The translations under genes and the position numbers were made by a program. The notes below the pieces were generated by a model. It was given only the letters and a program-made list of their open reading frames with translations, was not told the DNA's origin and searched no databases. Below, in pieces: positions 44,101 through 55,802 of a stretch of 64,000 bases of DNA (position 1 is the first letter of the stretch; the number at the start of each line of letters is the position of its first letter). The DNA comes from Buxus sempervirens (lineage: Eukaryota; Streptophyta; Magnoliopsida; Buxales; Buxaceae), in assembly GCA_947561395.2 (NCBI GenBank), contig OX387183.1:5079883-5143882 (forward strand). The letters are read 5' to 3'.

Positions 44101-45570
44101 AAAAAAAGGTACCACTTGGACGACATATAACCCTTTGGCCATATCTTTTCAGCAAATTACCAAATGAGAAATGAAAAATGAGGAAATATAGGCCATTCGG
44201 TGCTATGGATGGAATTACAAGTCTGTCCATAGTGAATTACAAATCAGATGAGGGCATTAATCCTATCAACAAATTTGTAACTCACACCATCCGATTTATA
44301 ATTCCCAATCAATAAATTTGTAACTCCCATAATTTGATTTATAATTCTCTATCAATAGAGCTATAACCCCGTCAAAAGACTTGTGATTGCCGATGAATGA
44401 AAATGTAATCCCATCAATAGGACTAAAATGTTCAATATTTTCTCATAGTAATTTTCCCTTTTTTCCTCTTTTTTGGGAAATTTGTTTTGAGTGTACCTTT
44501 TGAACATAATTCAGATTCAGTGACCTACTATTCAAAAATTGGGAAACAATGATACTTTTTGAGGATAATTAAGAACAAGTATCATTGTACTGTTTCTAAG
44601 AGTTTCTTCCAAAAATACACTTATCAATCTTTTGTAACACAGTTAAGCTTTAAGTGAGTTTTATAAGACTTTTAAGGGCATTTTTGGAAGAAACTCTTCC
44701 TCAAGTAGTTCCCAAATATCTTCAGGAAGTATCACTATTTCCCAATTTCTAAAATTTTGGCCAGCTTATTTTTAAAAAACCATATATCACTTAAACCAAT
44801 TTTCCCTTATTTTCTTCAAAGAACATGGAGGAAGAGTACTGCTCCAACGTTAACAATACCTTATCGCTGAAGAAGATCCTCTTCTCCGGGTTATCGTCCT
44901 TGGAACAAAGCCATGACTCGCAGGAGAAGGTTACTTGACCTTTAGAAAGTCCATCAAGTACGATATTCTTTATAAACATCTCCTTGTATTGCTCGTTCCC
45001 CACCAGCACTGCTCCCACATCCCCAAAACCATCCGGAACGACGAGTTCACTCTCGTACTTTACCTCACTTATCTTATCTGTCCACACCGAGGACGCATAC
45101 TCCTTGATTGTCGCCTTTTCCTTTCCAGTATCTTCCCAAAATTAAAGAAAAACAAACAAATAAGTAAATATCATTGTAGCAGAAATGACATATATGCTTG
45201 TTGGATTATTGCCTGTAAGCTTACTTGGATCTAGCTCTGCACTAACGAGCTCCAAAACAAGTGATCTACCAAACAAGTCACTGAGGTCGTCCAGCCCTGC
45301 TCCCACTCCAACGTTGGTGACGAGCCCACCCACGGTTAGCTTCACAGTAACTGTCGCCTTAACCTTAGTACCCACAGGCGTATCGGGGAAAAAGATAGAA
45401 GCTTTGACGTCGCTGTAAGTGGAACAAACACGGTGAAAGTTTTGTTTTTTGTGGAAATCCGGCAGAGGCCGGAAAGGGAGTTGACCGGTACCATGACCGT
45501 GGACGAAGGGCTTGGGTAGCAGCACAAGAGACCGAGCGATCTGGGATTGATGCACATGGGGTTTCAACAT
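41145..45570 (-). CDS. LOX2: Linoleate 13S-lipoxygenase, type 2 (plastid), intact
   Basis: Adds O2 to C13 of linoleic/linolenic acid, the entry step to jasmonates and green-leaf volatiles. Nine exons (minus strand): 45570-45225, 45131-44860, 43959-43722, 43611-43300, 43210-43125, 42838-42728, 42627-42326, 42237-41971 and 41904-41145, all GT-AG and all phases consistent. Total 2,694 nt, 897 residues. A basic N-terminus ([10 protein letters not shown]...) is a likely plastid transit peptide; exons 1-2 form the PLAT domain; the rest is the catalytic domain. Iron ligands His555, His560, His747, Asn751 and C-terminal Ile897 are present, spaced 5, 187, 4 and 146 (soybean LOX-1: 5, 186, 4, 145). Thr612-Phe613 (13-specific type) and Ala598 (S-type) sit at the positional determinants. 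Ends GVPNSISI as usual. The gene symbol is by family resemblance only. Confidence 0.95.
43960..44859 (-). other. Lipoxygenase intron 2 (900 bp) with inserted repeats
   Basis: By far the longest intron (others 66-286 bp). It holds a foldback element (44,475-44,806) and, at about 44,262-44,360, roughly 46-bp direct repeats of the type AATTTGTAACTC...GATTTATAATTC. Confidence 0.8.
44475..44806. mobile_element. Foldback MITE-like element in lipoxygenase intron 2
   Basis: Long imperfect inverted repeat. GGGAAATTTGTTTTGAGTG (left) matches the complement of the right end (GGGAAAATTGGTTTAAGTGA). Inner arms AAGAGTTTCTTCCAAAAAT and its complement (ATTTTTGGAAGAAACTCTT) also pair. Similar phrases occur near 45,840-45,930 and 49,560-49,700. 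Confidence 0.7.
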
Positions 45571-45627
45571 CTTGGCTTGTGCTTGGGGAATTTGTGTAGT
45601 GGCTGACTCTTGATTTCTAGGTGCTTC

Positions 45628-45635
45628 CTTATATA
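45628..45635 (-). promoter_or_regulatory. TATA box of the lipoxygenase gene
   Basis: TATATAAG on the minus strand, 58 bp before the ATG at 45,570. Confidence 0.7.
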
Positions 45636-45732
45636 GAAACTTGAAAGGGACGATGGTACTTGGGGAGTAAATATTTTAAAATCTCCTTCTGGTCCCACTT
45701 GCATTATTTGTTTCCGGATATCGTCCATAAAC

Positions 45733-45738
45733 CACGTG
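45733..45738. promoter_or_regulatory. G-box CACGTG upstream of the lipoxygenase gene
   Basis: About 100 bp upstream of the TATA box. CACGTG is the site of MYC2-type bHLH and bZIP factors. Jasmonate feedback on this gene is inference. Confidence 0.5.
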
Positions 45739-45997
45739 ATGCCGCCGAGAAACGAAAAAAATGGTTCTTAGTGATGCTTTTTAAATATAAGCGTGACACC
45801 TCATATCATTTAGAAATAATTGTGAATTAGCGTGAATTGTAAAATGACACTCATTTTTAATTATTTTAAAAATATATCACTAATTTTCATTTTCCAAGAA
45901 TTTAGTAGCTGAATTAGGGTTATTTAAAAAAAGTTAACACTAAAAACCAAATTTCCCCCTAGAAACCCACCAGTAATCTCTCTCAACAAAAAAAAAA

Positions 45998-46492
45998 GGG
46001 AATTTTTACATAGCTATCTCTGCATTATAATATATTTGTATTTATATCTTCTTTTTTTATTATTTGTATTTACATGTACCTCTAAAGTTAATTTATATTA
46101 ATTATTGTTGTTCATTTTTATAAAGAACTAAAGTAACGTTATATTTGTTAAAAATAAATGGCCGAATGACTATATAGCTAGGCAAAGCTTAAACAAATAA
46201 TTATGAATTAAGCAAATTAATATCAATAACTTAAGATATAAATCTAATAAATATAATACTACAAGAGTATAAATGAAAATAAAATATAATACAAGAAGAT
46301 AAATGTAGAATATTTTTTGTTTCATAGATAGTTATTTTAGTCATTCAATAAGAAAAACCATAAAAGGTACTGACCTTAACATTGTTCGACTGTAACAATT
46401 ATACTAAATGAATGGTTATATATATTGATAGTAAAAGTAAAAAGATATAGATATAAATATATTATAATGTAGGGATGTAGTTACAAAAACCC
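45998..46492. mobile_element. MITE-like element with long terminal inverted repeats
   Basis: The left end GGGAATTTTTACATAGCTAT continues to CATTATAATATATTTGTATT, and the complement of the right end reads GGGTTTTTGTAACTACATCC then CATTATAATATATTTATATC. About 50 bp per arm with scattered mismatches. No coding capacity. A-runs on both sides blur any target duplication. Confidence 0.7.
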
Positions 46493-47477
46493 AAAAAAAT
46501 TGATTAAAGTGATATCAATTTTTGGTTGTCAGTTAGTAAGCAACAAATATTTTTGTGGCAAGCAATATAAATGGGTTCACATTGTCTTCAATATTAGCAT
46601 AATATTTTATACCCATAGGTATCAGTGCGTTTCGGTTGAGATTGTCTGCGGCTTCCTGGAAATCTTCTGCCGCCTTTGATTGCAGCTATCACTGCTGGTT
46701 CATTCAGATGTTGATACGTTTAACATCTAAGGGTTGTAGCGTTTTCCTTTTTGAAAATGTGAAAAACAAACCTTTTGATGAAAAATTCAAAAAATCGTGA
46801 GTTACTGCACATGACAACATCTCACCGTCATTGCATGAAAAGCGACAGTAGACGATATCTTTCCGCAGGATTTGGTGTGAAAAATTGCGAAGATATTTTC
46901 CTTAGTGAAAAACTCAGGCTGTGAGATGCTAGTGGTAGCATCTCAATGCGCGTACAATTAGTTGGAGGAGGACATCATCGATGATTACATCTCTTCGACG
47001 ACGAGGGATTCTAAGTTTATAAAAAGAAAACCTTTACTTTTAGATGAGCCCCTTTACGTCACATGATTTATTTATTTATTTATTTTTGTAAGCATTGTAT
47101 ATAAATTAGATTTAGTTTTAAGTATGTATGGAGAAATGAGGTTGTCCAAATCAGTTTGACATAATAGTAGCTCGGTGCTATATGTTAAAACCTTGCTAAT
47201 CATGCATTTTAAAAAATATTTTATGTTATTTTCCTAATCATCTGTTCTATATTTAAATCCCAATCACTATCTTTGGTGGGGTTTCTGTGGTGAAATATAC
47301 CATTGCTAGACAGGCTATAAGATTGATTCGTTTCTTAATCTCTTTTTTTTTTTTTTTTTTGATAAGATCGTTTCTTAATCTCTTGAGTGATTACAAAGAA
47401 TATAAGATTTTAAAGAAGTTGTACCTTTACACACTTATCGAGAAGCAAACAAGTGAAATATGCTGGAACAGTAGACC
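46493..47477. other. Unassigned region
   Basis: No gene recognised. A T-run is at 47,341-47,360. Confidence 0.35.
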
Positions 47478-47572
47478 AGAAGATCTACTGGTCCAGTGAC
47501 AATGCATGTGTCCACATAAATATGTGAAGCTGACGTGGGCACATGCATTGCGGTTGGACCAATAGATCTTCT
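47478..47572. repeat. Imperfect 37-bp inverted repeat, 21-nt loop
   Basis: Left arm 47,478-47,514 (AGAAGATCTACTGGTCC...) and right arm 47,536-47,572 pair at 31 of 37 positions. Either a small foldback element or a hairpin RNA source. Confidence 0.75.
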
Positions 47573-49081
47573 AAAAAAAGGATCCAAGTGATATGGTCTC
47601 GTAGAAGAGAGGCAAACAAGTTGGCATGTAAGTTAGCTCTGGCCTCCTTTACTATGATTGATAAATAAGCCGATGAAGCCAAATTAAAGATTCGAAATAG
47701 CGTGATCCAGGTAACGCGGTGCATCTAATCAATCTCTCCAATTGAGCGGTCCTCTCTACCTTCTACACATGTAATATATATATCAAATAAACAATGAACA
47801 TTAATGTGCATCACATAAACATTAATGATTGCATGCATCCATACATTTGACTGGGATGAAATCGCCTACCGTTATTGTTTGCAGCTAATCCAACCAATTA
47901 TTTCTTTGACAAGATATTCATTAATCAAAATGAGGATTACCCAACCAATTGCTTTATTCACATGTTGACATATGTAATATATAACGACAACAAGGTCCTA
48001 TTAAGATTTGATGATGTTGTTGGCGGTGTAGCCCGCCTCGTGAAGCGCGTGGAAGATTGATCCATCATGTTACCGAGACCCATAACATGGTCCAGGATAT
48101 AAATGCCACACGGTTCAAAACGAAAATTTAGAATATTGAAGTCTACACATGTAAGATAATGTAAAAAAGGAGCTCTGAAAGAAAGATAAGGTTGGGTAGG
48201 TATATATCATATCTGGCATGATTATATTAATATGTAACAAATATGGCGCGAATACCGAAATCCGGATAATATGATTGTCACAACACTCAAAGTCAAAAGT
48301 CAGTGAACGATGCCGGCCACGTGCCTTCTCATCACTTTCATGACATAAAAGCCGAATGAATATTGGTGTGGGGTCCACACACCGCTATCACGCTGCCCAA
48401 TGCTGCAGACGACGTGGAGAGGTGAAATGGGACAACGGTGATTTTAACAATAAGTTCGAACAAGCGTATCCTAATCGACAAGCTGCAATGACGTCTGATT
48501 TTATAATAATAAACGAAAATTATTGTTATATGTGGGCTTTTTTTTAATTAATTTGAAGGATGTAATTATTTTTTATAATGTATAATTATTGTTGAGGGAG
48601 ATTTTATCATAATCTTAATACTTAACCTACTATTCTATACATGAAACCTCACAGTTTATCATTGTTTACTTCCTAAATTAAGATCTATCCCTTTTATTCA
48701 TATTGACTTCTATGTCTCAATTAATTCATTAACAGAACACATAACTTACTCATATATAACAATCTACGTAATCATGTAATATGACATGTGTACACCCATT
48801 AACAGATCTACCACATAACTTACTCATATATCACAACCTATAGAATCATGTAATATAACTTATGTACACACCTACTTAGAGATCTAACACAACTTATACT
48901 CATATACAATTAACAACCTGCAAAATCATGTAATATAACTTATGTAAACCCTAAAATATGTGCCACCCGCTAATCTATTACCCTTATAAAAGTATGAATG
49001 CATCAAACAAATTGTTTGATCATTATGTCTCTTAACTACTGCTACGGGACTGCACACGTTACATGCATAGCAAATTACAGA
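47573..49081. other. Unassigned AT-rich region
   Basis: A 61-codon open frame at 47,875-48,060 (ending GGVARLVKRVED) has no family I recognise. ACATAACTTACTCATATAT-like phrases recur three times at 48,740-48,920, a weak direct repeat. Confidence 0.35.
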
Positions 49082-49309
49082 GGATTGATATCATCTACAT
49101 TTAAACCCGTAAAAGGGTTCAAGAGTAACCAAGTCTTGCATGCCTATGTGCCATAGGCAATCAAGACTCTTGAAAATTTCTCTCTCCTGCCTTAAAAAGT
49201 AAAGAGTGCTTTTTCACTTTTTCACAATTCTTGTTTGCCTATGTAGAAAGCAAGGATTGGTTATAGTTGAACCCTTTTACGAGTCAACAATAGATGATAT
49301 CATTCCAAT
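49082..49309. mobile_element. Foldback element, about 230 bp
   Basis: The left arm (GATATCATCTA..., CGTAAAAGGGTTCAA, TAACCAA, then CATAGGCAA) is matched by the complement of the right arm (GATATCATCTATTG, TCGTAAAAGGGTTCAAC, TAACCAATCCTTG, ACATAGGCAAACAAG). Confidence 0.7.
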
Positions 49310-49722
49310 TACAAAACACCTTTGTGGGGCCCACTTAGAAAAAAACCTTCATGTTTTAATAGTCCAAATCGCATGCAGTTCAGTTATGTTGATATGACAT
49401 AATCAATTAGTAAAATAGGAAAATTTTAAAGGGTGATTTTGGCATAGATTATCAGGCCAAAATTTGGATAGGACTCTTGTTTTCACTTTTTTGGCATATA
49501 AAAAATAATATAATAAATAAAACGTAAAAAGTCATGCGCCACAAATGGAATGTCGAGAAATTGGTCTTAAGTGATATTTTTACAATTAATTCAAATCCAA
49601 TTTGCGTAATTAGTAAAATGGCATTAATTTTCAATTATTTTAAAGAAGTATCATTATTTTTTGATTACTAAAAATCTGGCAACTGAATCTGAATTATTTT
49701 AGAGAAGTACCCATTAAAACCA

Positions 49723-50297
49723 GGTCATTGGGCAGGCTTGATCGGGTTCGAACTGGGCCAGAGATCATACATAAGTGATATTGTCTTTGTCCAAGCTTGC
49801 CCAGCCTGATGATCGGGCTTGTGATTAATGACCAAGCCCGTTTAAGTAGCAAACCTAAATGTCCAAGGCCACCCAGCAATAATCACTTATAAATTTAATT
49901 TTATACATCAAAATAAGGCAATAATACTAATCTTTTCTTTTTATGATAATTCAAAAAAATGTTGGGGAGAAATTTTACCTAACATAAAAAAGTTATCACC
50001 ATTTTGGGGAAGATATGAAAGAATGAAGACTTATGGAGTAGAAATAAGTAGTTTAAGGTTATAAGAGAGAGTGTTTGTTAAATATTAAAAATAAAAACTA
50101 ATTAAATAGTTAAACTTCGGGCCAAGCCGGGTTGGCCCGCTATATCTTAGTTTTAACCAAGCTCGTCCAAATTTTTTCGGGCTTTTAAAAATAAATCCCA
50201 GCCCGATTCTATGGTCAACCATTGCAAGACCAAGCCCATAAAAAAGTGGGCTTGTCACCTCGGGCTGGGGGGGTTGCCGAGCCCATGAACACCCCTA
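49723..50297. mobile_element. Probable non-autonomous element flanked by a 10-bp direct repeat
   Basis: ATTAAAACCA at 49,713-49,722 and again at 50,298-50,307 flank a 575-bp segment whose ends carry GGGC(T)-rich sequence (left GGTCATTGGGCAGGCTTG, complement of the right end GGTGTTCATGGGCTCGG). No coding sequence. Confidence 0.5.
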
Positions 50298-50370
50298 ATT
50301 AAAACCACTTCTCTGTCACCTTTACATGTCTTTTTGTGAGGACACGCTTTTTCTCTTTTTATTTATTAAG

Positions 50371-51716
50371 GTGGCGTTTGGCCTTGCTTGTGCTTATGGC
50401 TGAGCACTTATGTACAAGTGGCTTGACAAAAGGTATTATCCACAGAGGTAGGCAGTTACTTATTTAAAAGAGGGAGGCGTTTGGTAATGCAAGTTTTCAT
50501 TGTAAATAAGGGTAAATTGGTCATTCAAATTTCAAAATGTTTACAGGCCTGATCTCTCTGACGAGGTTATCGGTAGGGAAAGGGCATGAGAGAAGCAGCT
50601 TCAACGATCAATAGTACGTACCATTAGGGTTTCGTTCAAATGGCCAGCTTCAACTTCAACATGGTGGCTTCGGTTCTTGTTCTCTTCGTCCTCGGAACTC
50701 TGGTTACCGTTCATCAGTGTAGAGAATACCCAAGTTTGGGAGATCAATTTCAAGCTTGAAACCAACCAAAATCCCATTGAATATGCTGTGTGCTGGTATT
50801 GTCAAAGCTCAGGAAATTGCTACGGCAGTGAAGCTGACTGCTTAGCTGTCTGCCACAGATCCCCAGCTCTAGCTCCAGCTCCCTGAGCCAGACACTCAAA
50901 CCCGTGTACCGGAAAACTTATTCACGGCTTGCTCCCTCGATCAATCAGAGCTCTCCCTTGGTTTTCCACTCTAAATCGAAACAACCTACTTCTTTGCCAT
51001 CTCAAAGGATAACAACAAGCAAATTTTACACAAATCCAACTCCTTAAAATTATTATTGTTTGTGCATCTCGTGTTGTTTTGTTGATGTTTTCTGAAGTTG
51101 AGGCACTATTCACGAACCTTGTAGCATATCTGGATGAAACCCTCTGACGATTCTGACGCTTCAACAATCGATTAACAGGCACCTATTCTAGCAACAAAGG
51201 AACTGTGGAATAGATGCTCCATCTCAATCCCCCTATGGTCCTTGAATCCATGACCTTCGCCATCTCTAACGTTGCTCAGACCAGATTGGTCCTCCAAATC
51301 ATCGGTGAGCATCCTGATCACGAGGCCATCAATAATGCTAGGGCCTAGATTGCTGAGTTGAATCTTCCATCTCAAAGTAGCACAAGGAGATCGTCTTGGC
51401 GCCAAGGTCCAGTGGTGTCAATCGAGTTCAATGGCAAGAACAACAGGTGAAAGAGAGGGAGTCGAGAACAGCAGATGAAAGACAGGTAGCACTAACAATT
51501 GGCACGGAAGGAAATCAAAATCGGAGAAGAAAAGATATAAGAGGAAGGCAAAGCTGTTGACAAGGGCTTCTCCTTACGGGTAGTCTCCCTCTAGTGCTTA
51601 CGGGTAAGTGCTGACCCGTTTAGCATTACCAAACATATTTGTAGCTTAAAGAAGTGCTTTAATAAGCTATAAGCTACATTAAACACTTAATTAAGCAACC
51701 CTAAACGCAGCCTAAA
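50371..51716. mobile_element. TIR element carrying a peptide gene fragment
   Basis: Left end GGTGGCGTTTGGCCTTGCTT, complement of the right end GGCTGCGTTTAGGGTTGCTT. An inner pair TTTGGTAATGC (about 50,478) and GCATTACCAAA (about 51,624) is also inverted. No transposase. The GGC(T)GCGTTTGG terminus is common in plant non-autonomous DNA elements. No clear target duplication found. Confidence 0.6.
50640..50886 (+). pseudogene. Small secreted cysteine-rich peptide gene, frameshifted
   Basis: ATG at 50,640 opens a typical signal peptide (MASFNFNMVASVLVLFVLG) that runs to a stop after about 40 residues. The adjacent frame, entered near 50,718, continues with a Cys-rich tail (CWYCQSSGNCYGSEADCLAVC) and a Pro/Ala end, stop at 50,884-50,886. 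One base shift, or a very small unannotated intron, separates the halves. The family is not recognised. It lies inside the TIR element, so it may be captured host sequence. Confidence 0.55.
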
Positions 51717-52747
51717 CCTTGATGCCATGTCATGTCTCTACAATGACCACAACAAGAAGTTCACGTGAAAGTTTTTCTTTGTTGCACGATCTGCAGTAAC
51801 TATTTTTGTTTAATCAGTTCTATTTCTAATACAAAAATGTCAGACAAAAAGGTTGAGTAATTTCTAAGTAAGAAAGATAAATAAGAAATATGTATTTATT
51901 GTTAATAAAAAAGGTTGAGTAAATTTGTACAAGAAAAAAGGATGTTAAAAAAAATATAAATTACTTAAATTTGTACAATTAATAGAATGGTAAAAACTTA
52001 TTATAATTTAAAAAAAAATACAAAATTATAACAATTAATAAAAAGTCATACAATTTAAATAAAACTCTATAAATACATATAAAAATAAAAAAAAAGATAT
52101 TAAAAAAGATAAAACCAAAAAATGACGAAATATTAATAACACTTCATAGAAATATAAACCTCGACAATAGAAGTGCATAGAATACATAAACTTAAAAAGA
52201 AATTATAGAAATATAGAACATAAACAAACATCCATAAAATTCATTAAAATCATAAAAGGTTGAAAAATGAGGTATGAATAAAAGCTTATGATAACTTGTA
52301 AAAGGAATACAAAATTGAAAACTGATAGAAAGCTTTGCATAAAACCAATAAAGATTGAAAGTCACAAGAATCTTCTTTTTGGTGAATGTGCCTTCAATAT
52401 TTTAAAGCTTAATCAATCATATGTGTCCCAATAAAAAAACTATCTAGATTAATCATGACCTTATGTGTATTATTGCACATTATTTCCACTAACTACAATC
52501 CAAAGTATGAGTATAATAATATGCACTTTCACCCAAAAAAAAAAAGTATAATAATATGCACGACGACAGTGAGGACCATTATATGTGGTATATAAATAAA
52601 TTATGGCTTGGAAGTTTAAATGGACAAGTAAGATTCACCTGCAAACAAGTTGTTAGGAATTAAAATTAGTTCACACTTTACTACTGATTTTGGGATTTTT
52701 CATTAATGAGTGACTCATCATTCAGGCAAACATTGCCTATGCTTGGT
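51717..52747. other. Very AT-rich region without a recognised gene
   Basis: Poly-A and poly-T rich. Nothing supportable seen. Confidence 0.4.
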
Positions 52748-52752
52748 CTAGT
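52748..52752. repeat. Target site duplication CTAGT (left of LTR-E)
   Basis: CTAGT directly before the LTR end, and again at 56,675-56,679 directly after the other end. Confidence 0.88.
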
Positions 52753-53793
52753 CGTGCGCGCGTCAGAAACGTCGCACGGGAAAAAATCGGAGTCACCACC
52801 TCCTGATGGGGTGCAGGTGGACACCTGGGTGCCTAAGTTAGTCTATTGGGCTCGGTCTACGGCTTGAGATTTTGAGGAAGGTCTCGGTTGTGGTCTGGGA
52901 AAGTCCGTAGACACCCCAGACCACCCCGTCGAATGATGGGTCCCGTGGGTTCCCTGGTTTGAGTCAACTTATTTTGGTCTTACCCGATTCTTAATCCGAT
53001 ATACAACTTGGTTAAGTCTGGCGGGACCACCTGAGTGCTGTGGGTCCCTTTAATTGATTTTATCTTGTTTATTTTAAATGATCTGAGTCTGACTGGGTGG
53101 GCCTCGTTGGAAGGCCCACGGTGTCCTTGGTGGGCTTGACTAAGCCCACATGCCTCTGGTGGGACTCCATCTAAGCCGGGGAGGCCCTTTGGGCTTAGGT
53201 TAATGAATTGATTTTACGTAATTTCTTTAATTTGGAGTTTTATATGATTTTCATGCAACAGGTGGGTCTGCTTTGGTTTGCAGGCCCCTGGGTGGGCCCC
53301 CATGATGGTTGCCAAAATATTTTAGATTTATCTTATTTAAATCTGCCAAGGTGATTTGGACATTGGGCTTGGGGCACGTAGTTCAAATTTGGGCTTGGAA
53401 GCCCAGTTCTTGGAAGTCTAGGGTTTGCACCCTTCCTTGGTTTGATTAGCGGGCTTCGGCGGGCCCGGTAGGCTCTAACCCTGGGTCTCGGCCAAACCAC
53501 ATAATTTAGAACACTTTCAACAAGGTTGGTTCAGGCGGGCCGCGTTGGGTTTGGCCATCCGATTCAATAGGTTCATTTTACTTAACTTACTTATTTGCAT
53601 GCTTTTGGATTTATCGGGCTTGGTGGGCCCCGTTGGAAGGCCCACCAATGTTTCCAATTTGGACCGGTGGTCCAAGTCCCAAGTTGGGTTTCTGGGTGAC
53701 CCGGAAACCCTATTGGTTCACTTGGCTTTGTTAAAACCATCACAAAATTTGGCAAGGAACCAAAAAAAAACATAAAAATTGCCTTCTTTCCTT

Positions 53794-53860
53794 TGTAGCC
53801 GACCTTCATGGTCGGCTACACACCCATCCCAATGTATCCGACCATTGTGGTCGGATATAC
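53794..53860. repeat. Second palindrome block of LTR-E, arms covaried
   Basis: TGTAGCCGAC...GTCGGCTACA at 53,794-53,820 and TGTATCCGAC...GTCGGATATA at 53,833-53,860, starts 39 bp apart. Compared with the usual ATCCGGC, both arms of the first carry the same changes. Confidence 0.85.
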
Positions 53861-55802
53861 ACAGGTCGGATCACCCTAAAATTGCTCTTTTTCGGAGTTT
53901 GGCCATTGGGGTTGCCTCTGTGGGCTTCCTAGGGGCTTCTACAAGTCATGTGGGCCCCTGGGAAGGCCCACATTGGTTCAGGTTTGAGGTGGCAACTCCT
54001 CTTGGTTTCCCTCTTGGGCTTCCCAACAAGGCAAGGGCATTGGGGCTGCTGCCCCTCATCCCTTCCCAACAACATGCAGTAGAAGCATGGGGGTTTGGGC
54101 ACCCCCATGTTTGCACTTCTACATCACCAATCAACGCATAATTCAAGGTTGATGACAAAGCACTTCAAAACATTCCGGATCATCACAAAGCAATGCGTAT
54201 TATGGAGTGTAAAATACCAATCAATAAGAAAAAAGCTAAGTCACAAAAAACAGCAATTCACAAGGGGAAGGGAGCATGGGGGTGCACACATCTGCTGGGA
54301 ACAGCAGTGGTACGAAGACCTACTGTTGTTTCCAGCAGCAACCTATATGAACAACATTAAAGGGGCCATGGGAGGCGGTGGGAGCATGCTTACATGGGTG
54401 GATGGGCTGAGCTCAGTCTTAAGCTTAAGGCTGCTGGGACAGCAGCAAATAGTGGAGGTTTGCTGCTGTCTCCAGCAGCAACTTACCTTAGTAATGGTAA
54501 AGGGGACATGGCAGCAAGGTCTCATGTTCATGGTACATAAATTTAGGCATGCATGCAACTTGAACCCATTGAGAACAAGGAATAGTGGGGGGACGGCTGC
54601 TGCCAGCAGCAGCTCCAAAATTCTCTGCATGCTTACCAACCTAAGATAAAACATTTGTTGCATGCCTAGGATCAGCAGCCACCAAGGAGAGGGAGGGGGG
54701 GGGGGGGGGGGGGGGAAGGGGGGTCATGCTCATTTGAATATACAAATACGGCAAGTTGTGGAGGGATTGGGGGAGCAGGGTACTCACATAAACACATCAC
54801 AACACACAGCAAGCTCATGGGGAATGGATCATGGTCATGTGTGTTCCAACAGCAAAAAAAAAAAAAAAAAAAGACAGCATCCTTGGCCTAAGAACATGAG
54901 TGTTGAGGTTGTTGTGCATGCATACAAACAAGTTGACATGGATAGAAGAGAAAGAAAAAAACAACAAGTTATCTAAGGCAAAGAAAGCATGTTACTGCAC
55001 AAGCAAGAAGACTAGCATGAATAGGAAACCCAGCTTATATCTAAACATACCCACAAATTAACAAACAATTCCACACAAAAACAGAGGCATGCATGTTCTG
55101 ATTATGGACCAGGACAGCAACCCAAGGGGATACGGCCAGCAGTAAAATGACACCCACAATGAGAAGAAAGAAGAAGGATTAAGAAGGGAAGTGGGGCTTA
55201 TATTGGGGTACATTGGATTGAAAATGGGAGGAACAGGCTCCTAGAAATGCTGAAAATAGGACCAAAACAGCAACCTATGACCACCAAAAGTATGCAAAAA
55301 ATGACCTCTCATGTGCCTACGCAACCCATTGTGAACCTCTCACCTTTGGAGGTCTTCATGTCATAACAAAAGAGAAGAACATGCATGCAATGTAGAGACT
55401 TGAATGGACTTGCAGCAAAATGGGAAAACCCAGCTTATTATTGTGCTCAAAAGACCTTCATAGTCATATATGTGAAGTAAAAATTAGTGAGAAGCAATAC
55501 CTGGGGGTTCTTGAACCCTTGAGCAAGGTGGAGACCTCTTCTTGACACCGGATAACATCTGGAAGTTGCTTCTTCTTGCACCAACAGCAACTACTCACCT
55601 TCTTGTTGGAGTATGAGACCAAGGGAAGAAGGAGGAAGGAGGGTGGAAGTGACTTGGATGGTGAGGGGAGGTGGTGGAGGGCAAATGGAGTTGAAAGAGG
55701 CAAGATTCAGATGGGAACAGGTGGTGGAAGAAAGCTGAAAAACAGCAAAGGAAGCCAACCCCCGGCCAGAGGTGGATGCTGGGTTTTTATAGGCAAAATT
55801 AA

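Noticed and set aside
47875..48060. 61-codon frame as a gene exon
   Set aside because: No recognisable family, no splice context and AT-rich surroundings.
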